Positions 28,730 to 36,639 of a stretch of 64,000 nt of DNA are shown here, piece by piece (the stretch's first letter is position 1; each line of letters opens with the position of its first letter). The stretch lies in contig NC_011772.1 of NCBI RefSeq assembly GCF_000021305.1, forward strand, positions 639,501 through 703,500. Direction: 5' to 3'. Under the pieces are notes generated by a model, which did no database searches, had not been told where the DNA came from, and saw only the letters and a list, made by a program, of their open reading frames with translations. The translations under genes and the position numbers were made by a program. The DNA is from Bacillus cereus G9842. GTDB taxonomy: Bacteria; Bacillota; Bacilli; Bacillales; Bacillaceae_G.

Positions 28730-29731
28730 GTGAAAGGTAAATTGCTAAAAGGTGTACTTAGCTTAGGTGTTGGTTTAGGAGCTTTATATAGCGGAACGTC
28801 AGCTCAAGCAGAAGCATCTACAAATCAAAATGATACATTAAAAGTGATGACGCATAATGTATATATGCTATCAACAAACTTATATCCAAACTGGGGACAA
28901 ACTGAGCGTGCTGATTTAATTGGGGCGGCAGATTATATAAAGAATCAAGATGTTGTTATATTAAATGAAGTGTTTGATAATAGCGCATCAGATCGTTTAT
29001 TAGGTAATTTGAAGAAAGAATATCCAAATCAAACAGCAGTATTAGGTCGTAGTAGTGGAAGCGAATGGGATAAAACGTTAGGGAACTATTCATCTTCAAC
29101 TCCTGAAGATGGTGGCGTTGCGATTGTCAGCAAATGGCCAATCGCTGAAAAGATTCAATATGTATTTGCAAAAGGATGCGGGCCAGATAATTTATCGAAT
29201 AAAGGATTTGTATATACGAAAATTAAGAAAAATGATCGTTTCATTCACGTAATTGGGACGCATTTGCAGGCTGAAGATAGTATGTGCGGAAAAACTTCAC
29301 CTGCATCTGTACGTACGAACCAATTAAAAGAAATTCAAGATTTTATTAAAAATAAAAATATACCAAATAATGAGTATGTGTTAATTGGTGGTGATATGAA
29401 CGTAAATAAAATAAATGCAGAGAACAAGAATGATTCAGAGTATACATCTATGTTTAAAACATTGAACGCTTCTGTACCATCTTATACTGGACATACAGCG
29501 ACTTGGGATGCAACGACAAACAGTATTGCAAAATATAATTTCCCTGATAGTCCTGCCGAGTATTTAGATTATATTATTGCAAGCAAAGACCATGCGAACC
29601 CATCGTATATAGAGAATAAGGTGTTACAGCCGAAATCTCCACAATGGACTGTTACATCATGGTTCCAAAAATATACGTATAATGATTACTCTGATCATTA
29701 TCCAGTAGAGGCGACTATTTCTATGAAGTAG
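28730..29731 (+). CDS. sph: Sphingomyelinase C
   Basis: 333 residues with a signal peptide of about 27 residues. It belongs to the DNase I-like metal-dependent phosphodiesterases and cleaves sphingomyelin to ceramide and phosphocholine, contributing to haemolysis together with PlcB. Catalytic and metal-binding motifs are present: MTHNVY near the start, ILNEVFD (metal Glu), IGTHLQAED (His), GGDMNVNK (Asp and Asn) and the terminal DYSDHYPVEA (catalytic His). GTG start at 28730 preceded by GGAGG. Confidence 0.97.
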   Translation: MKGKLLKGVLSLGVGLGALYSGTSAQAEASTNQNDTLKVMTHNVYMLSTNLYPNWGQTERADLIGAADYIKNQDVVILNEVFDNSASDRLLGNLKKEYPNQTAVLGRSSGSEWDKTLGNYSSSTPEDGGVAIVSKWPIAEKIQYVFAKGCGPDNLSNKGFVYTKIKKNDRFIHVIGTHLQAEDSMCGKTSPASVRTNQLKEIQDFIKNKNIPNNEYVLIGGDMNVNKINAENKNDSEYTSMFKTLNASVPSYTGHTATWDATTNSIAKYNFPDSPAEYLDYIIASKDHANPSYIENKVLQPKSPQWTVTSWFQKYTYNDYSDHYPVEATISMK

Positions 29732-29735
29732 TTTC

Positions 29736-29769
29736 AAAAAGTTTCTTCGTAAAGAAGAAACTTTTTTTA
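29736..29769 (+). terminator. Terminator after sph
   Basis: AAAAAGTTTCTTC / GAAGAAACTTTTT around a 5-base loop, T-run. Confidence 0.9.
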
Positions 29770-29799
29770 TTTGCAAACAGGAAAATCACACTTTCTTTC

Positions 29800-29820
29800 C
29801 AATATGTATAAGACATATTG
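29800..29820. promoter_or_regulatory. Palindrome just upstream of the PLP-fold/FAD oxidase operon
   Basis: CAATATGT-N5-ACATATTG, perfect 8-bp arms, directly before the ribosome binding site. It resembles but does not match the PlcR box (one base short, missing T). Confidence 0.4.
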
Positions 29821-29838
29821 AGAAGAGGAGAGAAAAAT

Positions 29839-31011
29839 GTGGATCGAGGAATTTTTAAAGAAGTTCCATTACCGTGTGCATTTTTGGATGAAGTGGCTTT
29901 AGATAGAAATATTCAATCAATTATAGAGTTAAGTGGAAATAAGAAGATTCGTATAGCGAGTAAATCGTTACGTTCTGTTCCGATTATGCAAAAGATTTTA
30001 GCTGCAAATGATCGATTTCAAGGTATTATGTGCTTTTCACCTAGAGAGACTTTATTTTTAATAGAACAAGGATTTAATGATTTATTGCTTGGATATCCTG
30101 CTTATGATGAAAGAGCTTTGTATGAAATTAGTTTGCTAACAAAGAAAGGTTTCATTATAACTTGTATGGTGGATTGTGAAGAGCATATTGTGTATTTAGA
30201 AAAAATTGCTGAGAAATCTAAAGGATGTTTTCGTGTTTGTTTGGATATTGATATGAGTAGTCGTTTCTTTCAATTTCATTTTGGTGTACAAAGATCCCCA
30301 GTAAAAAATGTGCAGGATGCGTTGAAAGTAGTAGAAAAGGTGAGAAGGTCATCATATTTAATGTTAGATGGTGTGATGGGTTATGAAGCTCAAATTGCTG
30401 GGGTGGGAGACCATATACCGAATCAATGGCTGAAAAGTAAAGTGATTTCGTATTTAAAGCAGAAATCAGTGCTAGAAGTTAAAGAAAGAAGAGAATATAT
30501 TGTAAAAGCAATACAAAAACTTGGTATTGAGCTAAGGTTTGTAAATGGAGGCGGAACAGGAAGCATAAAAACAACTGAGAAAGATAATTCAGTTTCAGAG
30601 ATTACAATAGGTTCTGCTTTTTATTCTCCGAAGCTGTTTGATTATTATAAAGAGGTGAAATTTCATCCAGCGGTCGGATTTGCCTTACCAGTTGTGCGTA
30701 AACCAGTCCCGTTTATTTACACTTGCCTAGGTGGTGGATATATTGCTTCAGGAGCAGTTGGAAAAGATAAAGAGCCTGAAGTTTGGAGACCAAAGGGTGC
30801 AAAACTATTAGCTTTAGAAGGTGCTGGCGAGGTACAAACGCCAATATTTTATAACGGCGAGGAAAGAGTGGACATAGGAGAGTCCATTTTGTTTCGTCAT
30901 AGTAAGGCTGGTGAATTATGTGAACGCTTTCCTTTTTTGTATCGTGTTAAACAAGGAGAGATTGTTGGGGAGTATTCAACATATCGGGGGGATGGCCAAT
31001 GCTTTCTATAA
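29839..31011 (+). CDS. Alanine racemase / D-serine dehydratase-like fold PLP protein
   Basis: 390 residues. The N-terminal half resembles the fold-type III PLP barrel of alanine racemase; the likely cofactor lysine is in IRIASKSLRSVP. The C-terminal half has the D-serine dehydratase-like block GGGYIASGAVGKD and FRHSKAGELCERF, where His and Cys may bind metal. The reaction is not known; related proteins are annotated as amino-acid aldolase or racemase. GTG 29839 is preceded by AGAAGAGGAG, and no in-frame ATG is nearby. The gene overlaps the following FAD oxidase gene by 13 bases, so the two products probably act together. Confidence 0.75.
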   Translation: MDRGIFKEVPLPCAFLDEVALDRNIQSIIELSGNKKIRIASKSLRSVPIMQKILAANDRFQGIMCFSPRETLFLIEQGFNDLLLGYPAYDERALYEISLLTKKGFIITCMVDCEEHIVYLEKIAEKSKGCFRVCLDIDMSSRFFQFHFGVQRSPVKNVQDALKVVEKVRRSSYLMLDGVMGYEAQIAGVGDHIPNQWLKSKVISYLKQKSVLEVKERREYIVKAIQKLGIELRFVNGGGTGSIKTTEKDNSVSEITIGSAFYSPKLFDYYKEVKFHPAVGFALPVVRKPVPFIYTCLGGGYIASGAVGKDKEPEVWRPKGAKLLALEGAGEVQTPIFYNGEERVDIGESILFRHSKAGELCERFPFLYRVKQGEIVGEYSTYRGDGQCFL

Positions 31012-32303
31012 AGGGACAAAGGTGGAGGAATTGGACAGGGAATGTAGAAGGGACGCCGCATTATACGATGTATCCAGAAAGTATACAAGATGTAGTAGAA
31101 GTAGTGGGGGTTGCACGAAAAAAGGGGCAGAAAATTCGTGTTGTTGGTTCAGGACACTCGTTTACACCCCTTGTGCAAACGGAAGAAGTTTTAGTTTCTT
31201 TAGATGAATTGAAGGGCATTGTGAATATTGATGAAGAGAAGATGGTCGCTGAAGTGTGGGCAGGAACAAAGTTATATGATTTAGGGAAGTTACTTGAGGA
31301 AAAAGGTTATGCGCAAGAAAATTTAGGAGATATTGATTCGCAATCTATTGCAGGAGCGATTAGTACGGGGACTCATGGAACGGGTATTACCTTTGGGAGC
31401 TTATCAACACAAGTTATAGAGATTACGGCAGTTTTATCTAATGGTGAGAGTATAGTTTGTTCGGAAGCTGAGAACGTAGAATATTGGAGAGCGTTTCAGT
31501 TGTCACTTGGAATGTTAGGTATCATTGTAAAGATAAAATTGAAGGTTATTCCAGCGTATTCACTCGTTTATGAAAGTGAAAAACAGTCATTATCTACTGT
31601 AATGAACAAACTAGAAGAGTATAAGAAGCATCGTCACTTTGAATTTTTCGTTTTTCCTTATTCTGATGAAGTACAAGTAAAACTTACGAACGAAACAACG
31701 AATACAGGCAGTGATTTGAAATGGCATAAACTAAAGGTGGAGTTACTTGAAAATAGGATGTTCTCTTTACTATCTAAAGGGTGTAAATGGTTTCCTTCTA
31801 TAAGTAAAGGAGTGAGTCGATTATCAGCTAAGGCTGTACCAAACACAAAAATAATTGGCCCGAGCTATGAAGTATTTGCTACATCACGTACGGTACTATT
31901 TTATGAAATGGAGTATAGCATTCCTTCAAAGTATATGAGGACTGTGGTAGAAGAAATCTCAAATCTTATTGAAAAGAAAAAGTATAAGGTGCACTTCCCG
32001 ATCGAATGCCGCTATGTGAAAGGTGATGATATATGGCTTAGTCCAGCCTATGGAAGAGATTCAGCGTATATCGCTGTTCATATGTATAAAGGTATGAAAT
32101 ATGCTGCTTACTTTGGCGAAGTGGAAAAAATTTTTATGAAGTATGAAGGGCGTCCGCATTGGGGGAAAATGCATACATTATCGTATGAGCAATTACAAGA
32201 TATATATCCAGAGTTTCATTCGTTTTTACAGGCGAGGAAGTCTCTAGATGAACTTGGAATGTTTTTTAATCCTTATGCAGAAAAGTTATTTATCCCGCAT
32301 TAA
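30999..32303 (+). CDS. FAD-linked oxidase, D-arabinono-1,4-lactone / gulonolactone oxidase family
   Basis: 434 residues. The FAD-binding PCMH domain contains VVGSGHSFTPL, where the His is the usual site of covalent flavin attachment. SQSIAGAISTGTHGTG follows, and the C-terminal ALO domain carries the HWGKMH motif. Such enzymes oxidise aldonolactones or polyols with oxygen; the substrate here is unknown. Translation is coupled to the PLP-fold gene. The last four codons (Phe-Ile-Pro-His) and the TAA lie inside a bcr1-type repeat starting at 32289, so the C-terminus has been rewritten by the element. Confidence 0.85.
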   Translation: MLSIKGQRWRNWTGNVEGTPHYTMYPESIQDVVEVVGVARKKGQKIRVVGSGHSFTPLVQTEEVLVSLDELKGIVNIDEEKMVAEVWAGTKLYDLGKLLEEKGYAQENLGDIDSQSIAGAISTGTHGTGITFGSLSTQVIEITAVLSNGESIVCSEAENVEYWRAFQLSLGMLGIIVKIKLKVIPAYSLVYESEKQSLSTVMNKLEEYKKHRHFEFFVFPYSDEVQVKLTNETTNTGSDLKWHKLKVELLENRMFSLLSKGCKWFPSISKGVSRLSAKAVPNTKIIGPSYEVFATSRTVLFYEMEYSIPSKYMRTVVEEISNLIEKKKYKVHFPIECRYVKGDDIWLSPAYGRDSAYIAVHMYKGMKYAAYFGEVEKIFMKYEGRPHWGKMHTLSYEQLQDIYPEFHSFLQARKSLDELGMFFNPYAEKLFIPH

Positions 32304-32383
32304 CGGGCAGTAATACTCCCATCTCAAAATTCGGTGGGAGATAACCGCTCGTTTTGGGAGGGTTGATTAAAGTTTCACATTAT
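32289..32383 (-). repeat. bcr1-type repeat, shortened, inverted; supplies a stop codon
   Basis: 95 bases from TTTAT (32289) to ATTAT (32379-32383). Read on the minus strand it has the bcr1 left end GTGAAACTTTAATCA and the right end CTGCCCGTTAATGCGGGATA. The first bases encode the C-terminus of the FAD oxidase. The centre differs from the full copy. Confidence 0.75.
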
Positions 32384-32390
32384 GTATATG

Positions 32391-32427
32391 AAAAAGCTGA
32401 CAAATAATTATTTGTCAGCTTTTTTTA
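32391..32427. terminator. Bidirectional terminator between FAD oxidase and VanZ-RDD genes
   Basis: AAAAAGCTGACAAATA / TTTGTCAGCTTTTT with T-run; contains the last codons of the minus-strand gene. Confidence 0.85.
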
Positions 32428-33559
32428 GTGTAATTGCATTTCTTGTATGACTAATATGCTCATAAAATAGTAGTTTATCACGGCTAAATACATGCAGTAA
32501 AACATGAATAATAAACAGGCCGTTAATGATGAATAGGAATAACAATGTAACGAGTAATACTAAAGGTTCTGTATGATTTAACATAGAACTACTAGAAAGA
32601 ATATAATTGATTCCGCCTAACGCAAAATAAAATATACCGTATCGAATAAATAGTTCTTTTAATGTAATACGATCTGATTTTCCTTTCAGGTGAATGCGAA
32701 GCAATGCTTTCCCAATTGTTTTTCCATTCGTAAAGTATGGAATAATAATAAAGTAAATAAGGATTGAACACGTAATGAAAATGAGTTCATACATATTGGT
32801 GTAAGATTGCATATTAGAAACGAAGAAAGAATTTCCTTTGTTTTTAATGACAGGTACAACGATAGATAAGAAAATCCAATCAATTTGCATCGCGATAAGG
32901 CGACGAATGAATCCGACTGGTTTCGTTTCTAAATTAATATGACTATCTAACTCGTTTGTTTTTGGAAGGAAGTACGTAAATATTGGTGCAATGATAAAAC
33001 CAATTACGCCACCTAATGTATTTAAAAACAAATCATCGATATCAAATAATCGGTATGCACAATTGTATATACCGTATAATCCAGTCACTTGTGTTAGCTC
33101 GAAAAATAGTGAAAGGAAAAAGGAAATGTAAATTGTTTGTAGGAAACTACGTCGGAAATAATAACGTAAGTAAATACCGAATGGAACAGTTAATAGAACA
33201 TTAAATGCAACTTGTAAAAAAGCAGACTCTTTTAATAAGTAGAAATAAGTAGCCGGTTTCGTTAAAACTGCCGATGTATGACTACTAATCTCTTGTATGA
33301 AATAAAATGGTGAGAGTTGCATGTGTTGTGTATTAGCCGATTGTAGGCTACAAGTATCAAACGTTTGTGGCAACGGCAAAATAACAAGAAAATAGGCATT
33401 TAATAAGTAAAGTAATAATGAGTATAAAATAAATGAGCGCCATTTATTTAAATAACCGTATTTTCGATAATTAAATATTAGAAAAGGGATTAAAAGAAAC
33501 ATTGCTAAAAAAGGAAATAAAATAAATGCTGTTTTTACTGGAAATAAATATGCAGTCAA
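32408..33559 (-). CDS. VanZ-like and RDD domain membrane protein
   Basis: 383 residues. The N-terminal part (about 1-200, 5-6 segments) has VanZ features: LVILPLPQTFD and FLSLFFELTQVTGLYGIYN with FDIDDLFLNTLGGVIGF. The C-terminal part is an RDD domain (RRLIAMQIDWIFLS and TNGKTIGKALLRI). VanZ proteins are linked to low-level teicoplanin resistance, but most homologues, including fusions like this, have no known function. The start is TTG 33559 after GAAAGGAG. Confidence 0.85.
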   Translation of the reverse strand: MTAYLFPVKTAFILFPFLAMFLLIPFLIFNYRKYGYLNKWRSFILYSLLLYLLNAYFLVILPLPQTFDTCSLQSANTQHMQLSPFYFIQEISSHTSAVLTKPATYFYLLKESAFLQVAFNVLLTVPFGIYLRYYFRRSFLQTIYISFFLSLFFELTQVTGLYGIYNCAYRLFDIDDLFLNTLGGVIGFIIAPIFTYFLPKTNELDSHINLETKPVGFIRRLIAMQIDWIFLSIVVPVIKNKGNSFFVSNMQSYTNMYELIFITCSILIYFIIIPYFTNGKTIGKALLRIHLKGKSDRITLKELFIRYGIFYFALGGINYILSSSSMLNHTEPLVLLVTLLFLFIINGLFIIHVLLHVFSRDKLLFYEHISHTRNAITLKKADK

Positions 33560-33730
33560 AGTGAAACTCCTTTCAATAAAAATTCGTTTATCATTATAGC
33601 GCTAAAAATATTTAAATACAAAGTTAAAATCTTTCGAAATAGAAATAATTACTAATTTTATAGGAATTAAGTTATAATAAATTTAATATGAGGATATTAT
33701 GATTATGTAAGTTGAGAGAGGGTACAAGAG

Positions 33731-33934
33731 ATGCGATATGAACTTTTTTCTGTAAGTGGGGATCATATTACGACTTTTGAAAGTGCATGGCGTTTTCAGG
33801 AGGGAGAACAGATTTTTGTTCATGATGATCAAACAAAACGAAACTTTATTATTATTCGTCTGACGCATGATGTATTTCAACAAAATAAACATGTTATTCG
33901 TTTGTATTGTCAAGAAAAGAAAGTGTATGCATAA
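33731..33934 (+). CDS. Small conserved-looking protein, unknown function
   Basis: 67 residues, soluble, beginning MRYELFSVSGDHITTFESAW. AGAGAGGG lies about 10 bases before ATG 33731 and a good terminator follows, so I consider it real. The strand-rich pattern and length suggest a small beta-barrel or domain protein, but I recognise no family. Confidence 0.65.
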   Translation: MRYELFSVSGDHITTFESAWRFQEGEQIFVHDDQTKRNFIIIRLTHDVFQQNKHVIRLYCQEKKVYA

Positions 33935-33935
33935 G

Positions 33936-33976
33936 AGAAGCCCTCTTACAGTATGAAAAGTAAGAGGGCTCTTTAT
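33936..33976 (+). terminator. Terminator after the 67-residue protein gene
   Basis: AGAAGCCCTCTTAC / GTAAGAGGGCTCTT stem. The T-rich tail is partly the TTTAT boundary of the adjacent bcr1-type element. Confidence 0.85.
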
Positions 33977-34026
33977 CCCGCTATTTGTGGGAAGCACGAT
34001 TGGTGAGGATTAAAGTTTCACTTTAT
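33972..34026 (-). repeat. bcr1-type repeat, minimal 55-base copy
   Basis: Bounded by TTTAT (33972-33976) and TTTAT (34022-34026). It keeps the terminal sequence TATCCCGC at one end and TTAAAGTTTCACTTTAT at the other, with about 100 central bases missing relative to the full copy. Confidence 0.75.
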
Positions 34027-34061
34027 CATTTTTCTCCTCGCAAGGAATAAAAAGAGAAGAG

Positions 34062-34349
34062 TTAATGCACATAGGTAGCATTTGATTTGGAAGAAAGGAT
34101 ATAGCCTTGTATTTTGTACTTCAAAGTTTCATGGCCTTTTCTTTGAGAAAGCCATGTATGGTAATCTTGTTGTGTTTTCCATAACATACGAAACATATAT
34201 TCTGTCTTATCATTTGTACGATGAACATGTGAAAACTCTATGTTAATAAAACCGTTCGTTCCAGGGGAAGGATAATATTGTTTAAGCTCACAAAGTAGCT
34301 CACTTTCATATCCGTACTTAATGTGAATGAGTTTAGTAACTATAAGTAT
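34062..34349 (-). CDS. Antibiotic biosynthesis monooxygenase-like (ABM/IsdG-type) protein, apparent ATA start
   Basis: A 96-codon open frame (95 residues) on the minus strand ends at TAA 34062-34064. Segments such as LIHIKYGYESELLCEL, GFINIEFSHVH, EYMFRMLWKTQQDYHTWLSQ resemble the dimeric alpha/beta-barrel ABM fold that includes haem-degrading IsdG/HmoA proteins; I infer this from pattern only. No ATG, GTG or TTG occurs in frame near the 5' end, but an AGAGGTG site (34355-34361) stands 5 bases before an ATA codon. Either ATA is used at low efficiency or the start codon has been mutated, making a recently silenced gene. Confidence 0.55.
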   Translation of the reverse strand: MLIVTKLIHIKYGYESELLCELKQYYPSPGTNGFINIEFSHVHRTNDKTEYMFRMLWKTQQDYHTWLSQRKGHETLKYKIQGYILSSKSNATYVH

Positions 34350-34470
34350 ATAAACACCTCTTTTACGATAATAGTAGGAAAGATAGCTTTACTATAATAG
34401 TGAACTTAATAATTATTATAATATTCTGAAAATTATAAGTGAATGATAGGTTTTAACTTAATAAAGGTAT

Positions 34471-34512
34471 AAAAAAGCGAGTCATCTAGTGTAATAGAAT
34501 GACTCGCTTTCG
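34471..34512. terminator. Terminator of uppP, probably bidirectional
   Basis: AAAGCGAGTCAT / ATGACTCGCTTT-type stem with a long loop and A/T-runs at both sides. Confidence 0.75.
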
Positions 34513-34518
34513 ATTTGT

Positions 34519-34532
34519 AAGTTTCACTTTAT
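34519..34532 (-). repeat. Possible bcr1 end remnant at the uppP stop codon
   Basis: The minus strand reads ATAAAGTGAAACTT, identical to the bcr1 left end, but no other part is present. The uppP stop codon TAA lies within it. Chance resemblance is possible. Confidence 0.35.
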
Positions 34533-35341
34533 AAGAAAATAAGAGTAAGTACACCTACGATAATACAATAGAAAGAGAAATACTTTAAATTTCCTTTTGC
34601 CATAATGTTCATAAACCATTTTAGTGAAATATACGTCATGATAAATGTTGCGATGAATGCAACGACATATGGTACGAATAATGTGTCTAGATTTGGATCA
34701 TTTGCAATGTCTGTAATGCTTAACAATAAGCCACCTAAGCTAACAGGAATGTATAGTAAGAATGAGAAGCGAAGAGCTGTTTCTTGCTTCATACCAAGTA
34801 ACATTGCTGCTACGATTGTGGCACCAGATCGGCTTATTCCAGGAATCAGTGCGCAAGCTTGTGCTAATCCGACGATGATTGCATCTTTCATAGAAAGGTC
34901 GCCATCATTTTTACGACCGCGTAAATTTCTAATAATCCAAAGGCCGACAGCAGTAATAAGAAGGGAAATCCCAACCATCTTCACACCTTTTAAGTACTGA
35001 TCGATGTAATCTTTAAATAAAACACCAATAACACCTGCTGGAATGGTTGCAATAACAAGATAAATAATAAAGAAGAAATCTGATTTCGCGTCTTCTGCTC
35101 TTGTAAATATATAAGAGAGACCATTCTTCGTCAGACGAATTAAATCATTTCTATAAATAAGTAATACAGCTAATAATGAAGCTGAATTAACAAGTAGTTC
35201 GAAGCTAAATCCTTCTATTTTTAGTCCTAGCAAATGTTGTGCTAAAACGAGGTGACCACTTGAAGAAATCGGAATTGGTTCTGTTAGTCCTTGGAACAGA
35301 CCGAGAATTAAATATTTTAAAACGTAGTAAAATTGTTCCAT
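34529..35341 (-). CDS. uppP: Undecaprenyl-diphosphatase UppP (BacA)
   Basis: 270 residues, integral membrane. It dephosphorylates undecaprenyl pyrophosphate to recycle the lipid carrier for cell-wall synthesis, and overexpression gives bacitracin resistance. Both active-site motifs are visible: the N-terminal [21 protein letters not shown] (the Glu-rich E/Q-x-x-x-E type with P-x-S-S-S-G-H) and the C-terminal [24 protein letters not shown] lies just before ATG 35341. Other UppP paralogues may exist elsewhere in the genome. Confidence 0.95.
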   Translation of the reverse strand: MEQFYYVLKYLILGLFQGLTEPIPISSSGHLVLAQHLLGLKIEGFSFELLVNSASLLAVLLIYRNDLIRLTKNGLSYIFTRAEDAKSDFFFIIYLVIATIPAGVIGVLFKDYIDQYLKGVKMVGISLLITAVGLWIIRNLRGRKNDGDLSMKDAIIVGLAQACALIPGISRSGATIVAAMLLGMKQETALRFSFLLYIPVSLGGLLLSITDIANDPNLDTLFVPYVVAFIATFIMTYISLKWFMNIMAKGNLKYFSFYCIIVGVLTLIFL

Positions 35342-35437
35342 AATAACCTCCTTGTTTATTAGTTGAAAGAAACAACTTTTCCATTATAACAAAGATATGG
35401 ATGAATATTGAAAAGAAATAAATATTCGAAATAAAAT

Positions 35438-35476
35438 AAAAATCCCTTATAGCAGTATAAGGGATTTTTATTTTTA
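35438..35476 (-). terminator. Terminator of the chemoreceptor gene
   Basis: AAAATCCCTTATA / TATAAGGGATTTTT around a 4-base loop; A-run upstream gives a T-run on the minus strand. Confidence 0.85.
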
Positions 35477-35477
35477 A

Positions 35478-36419
35478 TTAAGAAGTTACTGTTCCTTGAA
35501 GACTTTTAGACAATTGAACATCGACTTTTTCAGCATCATGAATATGATTCATAATAGTAGTATTTAATTTTTGGAACATTTGTTGTGTATTAGCGAATTC
35601 TCGTAATATGTCATCATTACAAGACTTTTGGTTTTCAATAGCCTTAATAACATTTGTAGCGCCATTTTGTAACGTTTGAATCATAACTAAAATATTTTCA
35701 ATTCTAGCGTTTGTATCGGCGCTCATTTCTACACCTTCATCGACTAAATGTAAATTATCTTTTGTATTATCGTATGCTTTTTCAATTTCTTCTTGAATTT
35801 TTTTCGTTAAGTTGCCGATGTTTTTTGTGCTTTCTGCTGTACTTTCCGCTAGTTTTCTTACTTCATTGGCAACGACAGCGAATCCTTTACCGTGCTCTCC
35901 AGCACGTGCGGCTTCAATACTCGCATTTAAGGCAAGTAAATTTGTTTGTGCTGCAATGTTTTGAATGACTTCTACAATTTGCTCGATTTCCTTTGAGCGT
36001 TCGCTTAGATGATTCATACTATTAGACGTGCGTTGAGATTGTTCACCTAATTTATTAATTACAATAAGTAAGCGGTGAACGGATTCTTTTCCTTCATTAG
36101 AGCAGTCAATAATTTCTGCAATAGACTGAATTAAGCTTTGTTCCTTTTGCAACATTTCATTATTTAACTCATTGGAATGTGTCGTACGTGTTGAAACATT
36201 TTCGAAACATGAACTTAATTGTTGAACTAAATTTTGGAGTGTATTGTGTTGGTTATTTACAAGTTGATGCTCTTGTACAACGCTTTGTACACGATCGTGG
36301 ATAGTCGAAATAGTCTCTTGTTTTTCAATATCTTTTTGTTTCAATTCTGCTTCTAATTCTTGTATACGCTCTTCTAATTGAGCAATTGTATGTTGGAGTG
36401 ATTTCTTTTGAGTAAACAT
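35478..36419 (-). CDS. Soluble methyl-accepting chemotaxis-type signalling protein
   Basis: 313 residues without membrane segments. A coiled coil (about 1-60, rich in Glu and Lys) leads into an MCP signalling domain whose hairpin tip is conserved ([37 protein letters not shown]). No ligand-binding domain such as a globin or PAS is recognisable, so it may sense through the coiled coil or serve another receptor. The start at ATG 36419 has only a distant GGCGG site. Confidence 0.9.
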   Translation of the reverse strand: MFTQKKSLQHTIAQLEERIQELEAELKQKDIEKQETISTIHDRVQSVVQEHQLVNNQHNTLQNLVQQLSSCFENVSTRTTHSNELNNEMLQKEQSLIQSIAEIIDCSNEGKESVHRLLIVINKLGEQSQRTSNSMNHLSERSKEIEQIVEVIQNIAAQTNLLALNASIEAARAGEHGKGFAVVANEVRKLAESTAESTKNIGNLTKKIQEEIEKAYDNTKDNLHLVDEGVEMSADTNARIENILVMIQTLQNGATNVIKAIENQKSCNDDILREFANTQQMFQKLNTTIMNHIHDAEKVDVQLSKSLQGTVTS

Positions 36420-36584
36420 GTATTTATTTCAACCGCCTTCGAAAGTTATATTTTCTCTATATTTGGATTTTAGCATCTTTTGTATTTTTTAAATATAGGA
36501 ATTGTTAAATATTTAAGAATCTATTACATTTTATTCATAATTCTCTTTTTTTTGTCACGAAAAATAAACTGTATTTAATCGTTT

Positions 36585-36601
36585 TGTAAACAAACTGTAA
36601 A
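36585..36601 (+). promoter_or_regulatory. WalR-type box upstream of the 3D-domain protein gene
   Basis: TGTAAA-CAAAC-TGTAAA matches the WalR (YycF) consensus TGTWAH-N5-TGTWAH exactly. TATAAC at 36612-36617 may be the -10 box. Confidence 0.65.
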
Positions 36602-36639
36602 ATAAATCATGTATAACTGTATAAGAAGGGAGTCGGATT

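Noticed and set aside
29803..29817. PlcR box upstream of the PLP-fold gene
   Set aside because: The TATG...CATA dyad there is one base too short and lacks the required internal T; kept only as an unassigned palindrome.
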